Shown: positions 7,039 through 13,143 of the stretch, piece after piece
Layout: each line of letters opens with the position of its first letter
How positions within the stretch are numbered: the stretch's first letter is position 1
DNA from: Actinomycetes bacterium
GTDB taxonomy: Bacteria > Actinomycetota > Acidimicrobiia > Acidimicrobiales > RAAP-2
Length of the DNA: 14,497 nucleotides
Assembly: GCA_021802025.1 (NCBI GenBank)
Contig: JAKABC010000028.1
Location: 1 to 14,497 of the forward strand
Direction of reading: 5' to 3'
Program-made: the position numbers and the translations under genes
The notes under the pieces: generated by a model
Databases searched by the model: none
Told to the model about the DNA's origin: nothing
Seen by the model: the letters and a program-made list of their open reading frames with translations, nothing else

Positions 7039-7775
7039 TCCGTCGCCCCGACGAGCTCGCCAAGATGCGCCGGGCCGGCCGGGTGGTGGCCGAGATCCAC
7101 GAGGTCACCCGGGCCGCGATCAAGCCCGGGGTCACCACGGCGCGGCTCAACGAGCTGGCGGCCGAGGTGCTCGAGCGCCGCGGCGCGCGCTCGAACTTCC
7201 TCGGCTACCACGGCTTCCCGGCCGTGATCTGCACGAGCCCGAACGACATGATCGTCCACGGCATCCCCGGGGAGTACGTGCTGCAAGAGGGCGACATCAT
7301 CAAGGTCGACGCGGGGGCCATCGTCGAGGGCTACCACGGCGACGCCGCCTACTCGGCGCCCGTGGGCGAGGTCAGCGAGCTCGCCACGCGGCTCATGGCC
7401 GTGACCGAGCGCTCCCTCTACGCCGGCGTCGACCAGCTGGTGAAGGGTCGTCGCCTCCACGAGGTCGGCCGGGCCGTCCAAAAGGTCGCCGAGGCGGCGG
7501 GCTTCTCGGTGGTGCGCGAGTACGTCGGCCACGCCATCGGCACCGCCATGCACGAGAGCCCCCAGGTGCCCAACTACTGGCCGGGCACGCCCGGACCCAC
7601 CCTCAAGGTCGGCATGGCCTTCGCCATCGAGCCGATGGTCAACGTGGGCACCTACGAGACCTACGTGCTCGACGACGGCTGGAGCGTCATGACGGCCGAC
7701 GGCCAGCTCTCGAGCCACTTCGAGCACACCGTCGTGGTGACCGAGGACGGGCCCGAGATCTACACCCTGCCCTAG
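7035..7775 (+). CDS. map: Type I methionine aminopeptidase
   Basis: A 246-residue pita-bread-fold metallopeptidase that removes the initiator methionine from nascent proteins. All metal and catalytic residues are visible: H75 (in DMIVHGIPGE), D92 (KVDAG), D103 (YHGDAAYS), H166 (YVGHAIG), H173 (MHESPQVPNY), E199 (FAIEPM) and E230 (SHFEHTVV). Their spacing matches the E. coli H79/D97/D108/H171/H178/E204/E235 set. There is no N-terminal SH3-binding or zinc extension. The start is GTG 7035 in GTGA shared with adk; the frame is open further upstream but only as an adk shadow. It is the last gene of the operon in this window, and its TAG lies in a CTAG also used by the opposing gene. Confidence 0.98.
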   Translation: MIRRPDELAKMRRAGRVVAEIHEVTRAAIKPGVTTARLNELAAEVLERRGARSNFLGYHGFPAVICTSPNDMIVHGIPGEYVLQEGDIIKVDAGAIVEGYHGDAAYSAPVGEVSELATRLMAVTERSLYAGVDQLVKGRRLHEVGRAVQKVAEAAGFSVVREYVGHAIGTAMHESPQVPNYWPGTPGPTLKVGMAFAIEPMVNVGTYETYVLDDGWSVMTADGQLSSHFEHTVVVTEDGPEIYTLP

Positions 7776-8884
7776 GTCCCGATCCGGCGGCGGTAATCCG
7801 GCTCGAAGCGCTCGAGGGTGGCGAGGGCCTCGGCCGTCAGCTCGAGGCGGATTCCCCGTTGGGCGTGGCCGTAGGGGATGAGGGCGCGCAGCAATCCCGG
7901 CGCCAGGGCCAGCTGGCCCTCGGGCCCGAGGACCTTGCGCGGGAGCCAGTCGAGGACGATCTCGACCGAGACGGCGCTCCAGCGCAGAGGGTCGCCGGCG
8001 CCGTAGCCCGTCTTGTACCAGACGAGGGAGGCGAACAGGTCACGGTGGGCCTCGTCGTCGAGCGCTCTTCCCGCCGCGCTCGCAAAGAACGCGTCGGCCA
8101 GGGCGTCGCGCTCGTCGTCGTCCCACTCTTCCCGCGCGTAGCCCGCACCATCGTCGGGCAGCGTGCGCAGCGCCCACTCGAGGATCGGCTGGCAGAGGGG
8201 CCAGGTCTCGCTCTCGTAGGGCGGGTAGGTCGCGTCGGCGAGGTCCAGCGCCTCGGCGATCCGGGCGCGCGCGACGGCGAGGTCCACGTCGGCGACGACC
8301 AGGTCCGGGTTGTCGAGCGCCCCGCGTCCGGCCTCGAGCGCGCGCTCGAGGCCGACCGGGAGGACGAAGGCGTCCTTCACGACGGTGCCGAGGTCGTGGT
8401 CCACGTAGACCGCGACCGTGGCGGTGCGCCCAGCTAGGCGCAGCTCGAGCATCACGTCCTCGCCGTCGCCGAGGGCGTGGGAGACCGTCAGGGCGCGCGT
8501 GACCGACATCGCGCCGAGGTGGGCGAGCCACTCGGGCAGCGCCTCGTCGCGTCCTTCGAGCACCGTGCGCGCGCGCGTGCGGGTCGGGGCGTCGGGGGCC
8601 AGCTCGCTGATGCACGCGAGCAGGGCCGCGGCGCCGACGCCCGCGGTGTCGGCCAGCGCCGCGACGAACTGGGCGAGACCGTTCGCGTCGCGCGAGGTCG
8701 CCCGGACCCGGGCGAGGGGGTCGGCGCGGCGCGGGTCGAGGGCCGCGACGAGACCGCTCGCGTAGTCGAGCAGTTCGAGGGGCTCGCGCGATCGAACGAG
8801 CCGGCTCGCCTCCTCGATGAGGTCGGGGCCGCGGTGGGCGCTGCGGGCGCCGCGGGGCCGTCGGTCGTGACGGTGAGTCGCCAT
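7772..8884 (-). CDS. Conserved-looking protein of unknown function, 370 residues
   Basis: I cannot assign a known domain. The protein is soluble, acidic and leucine/alanine-rich, with no signal peptide or membrane segment. The N-terminal third is helical (LIEEASRLVRSREPLELLDYASGLV). The middle has a beta-rich block (VMLELRLAGRTATVAVYVDHDLGTVVKDAFVLP). The C-terminal half contains YPPYESETWPLCQPILEW, EEWDDDERDALADAFFAS and YKTGYGAGDPLRWSAVSVEIVLDWLPRK. Codon use resembles its neighbours, and the well-defined Trp/Pro blocks suggest conserved function rather than a spurious frame. The start ATG at 8884-8882 has no Shine-Dalgarno; a TAGGCT box 12-7 bases upstream suggests a leaderless mRNA. It follows the sulfatase after 43 bases on the same strand. 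Confidence 0.85.
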   Translation of the reverse strand: MATHRHDRRPRGARSAHRGPDLIEEASRLVRSREPLELLDYASGLVAALDPRRADPLARVRATSRDANGLAQFVAALADTAGVGAAALLACISELAPDAPTRTRARTVLEGRDEALPEWLAHLGAMSVTRALTVSHALGDGEDVMLELRLAGRTATVAVYVDHDLGTVVKDAFVLPVGLERALEAGRGALDNPDLVVADVDLAVARARIAEALDLADATYPPYESETWPLCQPILEWALRTLPDDGAGYAREEWDDDERDALADAFFASAAGRALDDEAHRDLFASLVWYKTGYGAGDPLRWSAVSVEIVLDWLPRKVLGPEGQLALAPGLLRALIPYGHAQRGIRLELTAEALATLERFEPDYRRRIGT

Positions 8885-8890
8885 TATCTG

Positions 8891-8896
8891 AGCCTA
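8891..8896 (-). promoter_or_regulatory. Possible -10 box (TAGGCT) of the unknown-function gene, leaderless
   Basis: On the minus strand, TAGGCT lies exactly 12 to 7 bases before the ATG at 8884, and the upstream region has no Shine-Dalgarno. It sits in the 43-base gap behind the sulfatase, so the gene may be read both from this box and by read-through. No -35 was recognised. Confidence 0.35.
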
Positions 8897-8927
8897 GAGA
8901 GGGGGCGGGTGCGGCGCTGGCCCGTCG

Positions 8928-11210
8928 CTACTGCTCGGCGAGGATCGCCTCGAGCTCGGCCAGCGGGTCGCGCACGACCGGTCCGAGTGTGACGACCTCG
9001 CAGCGGTGGATCGTGCCGGGAAAGGCGAAGGGCGCCACGTAGCCCTCGCCGACCGGCGGGCCCCATTCGTAGCCGCAGGTCACCCCGACCCCGGTGCCGT
9101 TGAAGCCCGAGGGGGTGAAGCGGGGGATGGGGCCACTAGCCACCGCCACCCCGTCGACGCTAATCGTGCCGGTGCCGCCGGGTCCGTCGTCCTTGTCGAA
9201 GCGGTAGACGACCTCGTGGCGACCGGGCGAGAGCGCGACGTCGGCGTAGACGACGTGGCGCTCTGTGCCGTAGAGGTTGTGGACGTAGCGGGGCCGACCC
9301 TCGAGCACGTGCAGGGAGAAGCCCCCCAGGGCGGTGCCGAGGGCGAGCAGGACCCCGTCGCGGGGCCCCTCGCCCACCTCGAGGTCGACCTCGATCGCGT
9401 GGGAGCGGTTGCGCACGTTCACCGCGACCGGCTCGGGCACCGGGGCGCCGCCGGGGAAGTAGCGGAAGCGCTCGCGCGGCGCGCGCCGGTCGGGCCTAGG
9501 GTGCACGAGCGCCCAGAGGACCCGGTTGTCGAGGGGCAGCACCTGGTTGGCCTCGGCCTCGCGCCACCAGCGCGCCACGAGCGCGGCGACCTCCTCGGGG
9601 CGCGCCGGGGCGAGGTCGTGGGTCTCGGTGGGGTCGACGCGCGTGTCGTAGAGCTCCCAGACGTCGTCGTCGAAGGCGGCGTTGGGGTCCTGGTCGTCGT
9701 AGAGGGGCCCGACGGGGTGGAAGGTGACGGCCTTCATCCCGCGGTGGTAGATCGCGCGCGAGCCGAACATCTCGAAGTACTGGGTCTCGTGGCGCTCGGG
9801 GACCTCGGCCCCGCCCGGGGCGAGCACGGCCGCCACGCTCACCCCATCCAGGGGGCTCTGGGGCGTGTCGGCGACGCGCGCGGGCGCCGCGACCCCGGCG
9901 AGGTCGAGGATCGTGGGCACAAGGTCGATGGCGTGGGCGAACTGGTGGCGGATGGCGCCGGCCTCGAGCCGGTCGCCGAGCGTGATGACGCACGGGTCGC
10001 AGACCCCGCCCTGGTGGACCTCGCGCTTCCAGCGGCGAAAGGGGGTGTTGCCGGCCATCGTCCAGCCCCACGGGTAGTTGTTGTGGGTGGTCGGCCCGCC
10101 GATCTCGTCGAGGCGCCGGTCCATCTCCTCGGTCGGGGCGGGGTCGAGGTTGGTCAGGCGCACGTCGTTGATCGAGCCCTCGGACCCGCCCTCGGCGCTC
10201 GCCCCGTTGTCCGAGACCACGACGACCAGGGTGTTCTCGAGCTCGGCGAGCCCCTCGATGAAGGCCAGCACGCGCCCGAGCTGCTCGTCGGCGTGGGAGA
10301 GGAAGCCGGCGTAGGCCTCCATGAAGCGCGCCGCGACCCGGCGCTCGCGCTCGTCGAGCTCGTCGTAGGGCCGCACCCACGCCGGTCGCGCCGACATCGC
10401 CACGGTGTCCGCGAAGAGGCCCAGCGCGCGCTGGCGGGCGAAGGTCTCCTCACGCCACGCGTCCCAGCCCGCGTCGAAGCGGCCGCGGTAGTGCTCGAGC
10501 CAGCGGGCGGGCGGCTGGTGGGGCGAGTGGCAGGCGCCGAAGGCCAGGTAGAGGAAGAAGGGTCGGGTCGGATCGACCGCGCGCAGGTCGCCGAGGAACT
10601 CGATCGACCGGTCAGCCAGGTCCTCGCTGAGGTGGTAGTCGTCGAGCTCGCGCGGGGGGCGTCGCGCGTGGCTGTCCTCGAAGAGGGCCGGCACGAACTG
10701 GTGGGTCTCGCCCCCGTGGAACCCGTACCACCTATCGAAGCCCCGAGCGAGCGGCCAGGTGTCGCGCGCGCCGGCCACGTTGGTCGCGTCCTCGGGGGTG
10801 AGGTGCCACTTGCCCACGCAGTAGGTGGCGTAGCCGGCCTCGCGCAGGATCTCGGACAAGAAGCCGTTCTCGCGCGGGGGGACGCCCCAGTACCCCGGGT
10901 AGCCGACCGCGAGGTCGGCCACCCGGCCCATCGCGTTGCGGTGGTGGTTGCGCCCGGTGAGCAGGCACGCCCGGGTCGGCGAGCACAGCCCGGTCGTGTG
11001 GAAGTTCGCCAGGCGCACCCCGCGCGCGGCGAGGCCGTCGATGACCGGGGTCGCGATGTCCGAGCCGTAGCACGAGAGCTGGGCGAAGCCGACGTCGTCG
11101 AGCACGACGAGCACCACGTTGGGCGCGCCGTCGGGCGCACGCGGCTCGTCGGGCCAGTCCGGCACCGAGTCGCGCCAGTCCCGACCGATCCGTCCCCGGA
11201 ACTCCGCCAT
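8928..11210 (-). CDS. Arylsulfatase, formylglycine-dependent (large AtsA/AtsD-like type)
   Basis: A 760-residue sulfatase of the alkaline-phosphatase superfamily, which hydrolyses sulfate esters. Residue 76 in CSPTRACLLTGR is the cysteine normally oxidised to formylglycine by FGE. Other active-site marks are D38-D39 (VLVVLDDVG), K134 and H136 (GKWHL), H228 (GACHSPHQ), D334-N335 (SDNGAS) and K395 (FRRWKREVHQGG). The C-terminal 180 residues look like a beta-sandwich domain (DKDDGPGGTGTISVDGVAV). Length and layout resemble mycobacterial AtsA/AtsD. No signal peptide is seen, so it is probably cytoplasmic. The ATG at 11210 has GGAGG with a 5-base spacer; the frame stays open upstream, but antisense to other genes. 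The substrate is unknown and no FGE gene is in the window. Confidence 0.95.
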   Translation of the reverse strand: MAEFRGRIGRDWRDSVPDWPDEPRAPDGAPNVVLVVLDDVGFAQLSCYGSDIATPVIDGLAARGVRLANFHTTGLCSPTRACLLTGRNHHRNAMGRVADLAVGYPGYWGVPPRENGFLSEILREAGYATYCVGKWHLTPEDATNVAGARDTWPLARGFDRWYGFHGGETHQFVPALFEDSHARRPPRELDDYHLSEDLADRSIEFLGDLRAVDPTRPFFLYLAFGACHSPHQPPARWLEHYRGRFDAGWDAWREETFARQRALGLFADTVAMSARPAWVRPYDELDERERRVAARFMEAYAGFLSHADEQLGRVLAFIEGLAELENTLVVVVSDNGASAEGGSEGSINDVRLTNLDPAPTEEMDRRLDEIGGPTTHNNYPWGWTMAGNTPFRRWKREVHQGGVCDPCVITLGDRLEAGAIRHQFAHAIDLVPTILDLAGVAAPARVADTPQSPLDGVSVAAVLAPGGAEVPERHETQYFEMFGSRAIYHRGMKAVTFHPVGPLYDDQDPNAAFDDDVWELYDTRVDPTETHDLAPARPEEVAALVARWWREAEANQVLPLDNRVLWALVHPRPDRRAPRERFRYFPGGAPVPEPVAVNVRNRSHAIEVDLEVGEGPRDGVLLALGTALGGFSLHVLEGRPRYVHNLYGTERHVVYADVALSPGRHEVVYRFDKDDGPGGTGTISVDGVAVASGPIPRFTPSGFNGTGVGVTCGYEWGPPVGEGYVAPFAFPGTIHRCEVVTLGPVVRDPLAELEAILAEQ

Positions 11211-11227
11211 GGCCACCTCCCCCCGCC

Positions 11228-11233
11228 ACCTTA
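11228..11233 (-). promoter_or_regulatory. Possible -10 box (TAAGGT) of the arylsulfatase gene
   Basis: Reading the minus strand, TAAGGT fits the actinobacterial TANNNT -10 pattern. It would start transcription near 11221, leaving a leader of about 10 bases that contains the GGGGGAGG ribosome binding site of the sulfatase. No clear TTGAC-like -35 is present 16-18 bases upstream. This is a pattern match only. Confidence 0.3.
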
Positions 11234-11255
11234 GAAAGTGTTCGCCGCACCTCGG

Positions 11256-11261
11256 TAGCGT
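11256..11261 (+). promoter_or_regulatory. Possible -10 box (TAGCGT) of the membrane protein gene, leaderless
   Basis: TAGCGT ends six bases before the GTG at 11268, which is the spacing expected when the start codon is also the transcription start. No -35 match is obvious. If the downstream ATG at 11292 is used instead, the same promoter would give a 24-base leader containing GGAGGAGG. Confidence 0.35.
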
Positions 11262-11267
11262 GGCCGC

Positions 11268-12308
11268 GTGGAGGAGGTCGCGGCGCCGCGCATGACCGGC
11301 CGGCTCCTCGCGCGCTGGGCCGGGGGCCTCGTCGTGGGTGCGGTGGTGCTCGTCGTGCTCTTCGCCCACCGCGGCGACTTCGCGGGCGCGAGCCACCGCC
11401 TGGCCCACCTGCGCGCGGGCGACGCCCTGGCGGCGCTCGTCTGTGAGGCGCTCTCGCTCGCCTGCTACGCGGCCCTCCAGCGGGTCGTGCTCGCCTCGGG
11501 CGGGGCCCGGCTCGGCTTCGGCGAGCTCTACGCGATCACCCTGGCGAACGACGCCATCGCCCTCAGCGTTCCGGGTGAGCCGGCCGTCTCGAGCCTGTAC
11601 CGCTACCGCCAGTACCGCCGGCGTGGGGCGAGCGCGGCGGCCAGCGCGTGGGCGATCATCACGGTGATCGTGGCCCAGGCGATCGGCCTCTCGCTGGTGC
11701 TCGTCGCGGCGATCCTCGTGGCGCTCGTGGGTGGCTCGAGCCACGTCGGGCCGGGCGTGACCGGGGTCGCCCTCGTCGTGGTGGTGGGGGCGGGGGTCGT
11801 CCTCGCCCGGCGCGACCTCGTGGTCGGTCTGCTCGAGGGGCTCCTGCGCGCGGCCCGCCGGCTCACCGGTCGGCCCCGCGGGGCCCTCGGGGAGCGTCTC
11901 GACGCGACGCTCGCCTCGATGCGCGCCATCACGCTCGGCCGGCGCGCCACGGCCGCGTCGATCGCGCTGGCGATCGGCCTGTGGCTCGCCGACGCGATGT
12001 GCCTGCTCGCCGCCCTCGGCGCCGTCGGCGCCCGGGTGCCGTGGGCCGGGCTCCTCCTCGCCTACGGCGTGAGCCAGGTCGTCGCGGCCCTGCCGATCGC
12101 CCCGGGGGGCCTCGGCCTGGTCGAGGGCAGCCTCACCGTGGTGCTCGTCGCCTACGGCGCGGCGCGCGTGCCGGCCCTCGCGGCCGTCCTCGTCTACCGG
12201 CTGGCCAACTACTGGCTGGCGATCGCGCTCGGGTGGGCGACGGCCGGCGCCCTGGCGCTCGCGCGCCGGCGCGACGTCGCGGCCGACCGCGCGTCGGTGG
12301 CCGATTAG
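11268..12308 (+). CDS. Multi-pass membrane protein, LPG synthase TM / YbhN flippase-like family
   Basis: A 346-residue integral membrane protein with roughly eight or nine hydrophobic segments (about 17-33, 52-75, 86-102, 127-154, 163-180, 228-254, 259-276, 283-299, 303-331). The family signature LPIAPGGLGLVEGSL (275-289) followed by YRLANYWL (310-317) matches the lysylphosphatidylglycerol synthase transmembrane (UPF0104/YbhN) family. In MprF this domain flips aminoacylated lipids; stand-alone members are putative lipid or polyprenol-linked-sugar flippases. No aminoacyl-transferase domain is attached, so it should not make lysyl-PG itself. The start is either GTG 11268 (leaderless) or ATG 11292, which drops eight residues. 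It is divergent from the sulfatase by 57 bases and 15 bases from the cobalamin regulator. Confidence 0.88.
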   Translation: MEEVAAPRMTGRLLARWAGGLVVGAVVLVVLFAHRGDFAGASHRLAHLRAGDALAALVCEALSLACYAALQRVVLASGGARLGFGELYAITLANDAIALSVPGEPAVSSLYRYRQYRRRGASAAASAWAIITVIVAQAIGLSLVLVAAILVALVGGSSHVGPGVTGVALVVVVGAGVVLARRDLVVGLLEGLLRAARRLTGRPRGALGERLDATLASMRAITLGRRATAASIALAIGLWLADAMCLLAALGAVGARVPWAGLLLAYGVSQVVAALPIAPGGLGLVEGSLTVVLVAYGAARVPALAAVLVYRLANYWLAIALGWATAGALALARRRDVAADRASVAD

Positions 12309-12311
12309 CAG

Positions 12312-12317
12312 TAAAAT
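12312..12317 (+). promoter_or_regulatory. Probable -10 box (TAAAAT) of the cobalamin-binding regulator, leaderless
   Basis: TAAAAT sits at -12 to -7 relative to the GTG at 12324 and is part of the only clearly AT-rich run nearby (AGTAAAATAA). This is the expected -10 placement for an mRNA that begins at its start codon. The AAGGGGG before the GTG touches the start codon, so it is too close to work as a Shine-Dalgarno. It implies the regulator can be transcribed independently of the upstream membrane gene. Confidence 0.5.
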
Positions 12318-12323
12318 AAGGGG

Positions 12324-13139
12324 GTGAGCGCGAGCGACCGGGTGGGCCTGCGCGAGGCGGCCGCGCGGCTCGGCGTGCACTACATGACCGTCTACCACTA
12401 CGTGCGCACCGGCCGGCTCGCGGCCGAGCGCGAGGGTGCGACCTGGCTCGTCGAGCGCGCCGACCTCGAGGCCCTGGCGACTCCGGGCGCCCACCCGGTT
12501 CGGGAGCGGCCGGCGCGTCCCGGACGACTGGCCGAGCGAATGGTGCGCGGCGACGAGGCCGGGGCCTGGTCGATCGTCGAGGGGGCGATGGCCTCGGGCA
12601 CGACGCCGAGTGCGGTCTACGAGGAGCTGTTGGTGCCGGCCCTGCGCCACGTCGGCGATCGGTGGGAGGCCGGGGTGATCTCGGTCGCCGATGAGCACCG
12701 CGCGAGCGTCGTGGCGACCCGGGTGATCGGGCGGATGGGCCCGCGCTTCGCGCGCCGGGGCCGCGCGCGCGGCTCGGTCGTGCTCGGTGCGCCGCCCGGC
12801 GAGAGCCACTCCCTGCCGGTGGCGATCGTGGCCGACCTCTTGCGCGCGGCCCACCTCGAGCCGATCGACCTGGGCGCGAACGCCCCGGCCGACTCCTTCG
12901 CCGAGATGGCCGCCGGCGCCGACCGACTGGTCGCGGTGCTGATCGGGGTGACGGCCGAGGGGCTCGAGGCCGCGGTGCGTGAGACGATCGGGGCGGTCGC
13001 GCGCCGGGTGGACGCGCCGGTCCTCGTGGGGGGCCGGGCCATCCGCGACCGGGCCCACGCCCTCTCCCTCGGGGCCGCGGGCTGGACCGGTCCGAGCGCG
13101 GCCAGCGCCGTCGCGGCGGTCGAGTCGCTCCTCGCCTAG
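12324..13139 (+). CDS. Cobalamin-binding transcriptional regulator, CarH/LitR-like
   Basis: A 271-residue protein with three parts. Residues 8-50 are a MerR/excisionase-type winged helix-turn-helix (LREAAARLGVHYMTVYHYVRTG). Residues 68-140 are a four-helix cobalamin cap with W114-x9-E124-H125, the signature of adenosylcobalamin photoreceptors of the CarH family. Residues 150-271 are a Rossmann-like B12-binding domain with E160-x-H162, the lower-ligand position, and GG at 236-237. In CarH, adenosylcobalamin in the dark promotes DNA-binding tetramers and light disrupts them. Two differences are visible: the residue after W114 is Glu rather than the His that ligates cobalt after photolysis in Thermus CarH, and the usual Gly of E-x-H-x-x-G is P165. 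It starts at GTG 12324. It could be a redox or B12 sensor rather than a light sensor. Confidence 0.9.
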   Translation: MSASDRVGLREAAARLGVHYMTVYHYVRTGRLAAEREGATWLVERADLEALATPGAHPVRERPARPGRLAERMVRGDEAGAWSIVEGAMASGTTPSAVYEELLVPALRHVGDRWEAGVISVADEHRASVVATRVIGRMGPRFARRGRARGSVVLGAPPGESHSLPVAIVADLLRAAHLEPIDLGANAPADSFAEMAAGADRLVAVLIGVTAEGLEAAVRETIGAVARRVDAPVLVGGRAIRDRAHALSLGAAGWTGPSAASAVAAVESLLA

Positions 13140-13143
13140 GACG

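Noticed and set aside
7776..7850. Intrinsic terminator after map
   Set aside because: No GC hairpin followed by a T-run is present, and the region is coding on the other strand.
9006..11234. Open plus-strand frame of 742 codons
   Set aside because: It is antisense to the arylsulfatase, whose active-site motifs are intact; no recognisable domain and a typical high-GC shadow composition.
11216..11277. CCTCC at 11216-11220 and GGAGGAGG at 11270-11277 as an inverted repeat operator
   Set aside because: The left arm is the sulfatase ribosome binding site seen from the other strand and the right arm is purine-rich coding sequence; the resemblance is explained by that.
12262..12280. Adjacent palindromes CGCGCCGGCGCG and GCGACGTCGC upstream of the regulator, as possible operators
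   Set aside because: They lie within the coding sequence for ARRRDVA at the end of the membrane protein and are expected by chance at this GC content; not linked to a promoter at a convincing distance.
11211..13058. Open minus-strand frame extending the sulfatase upstream by 616 codons
   Set aside because: It runs antisense through the membrane protein and regulator genes, has the Arg/His/Asp/Gly-rich composition of a shadow frame, and the true start at 11210 has a good GGAGG site.
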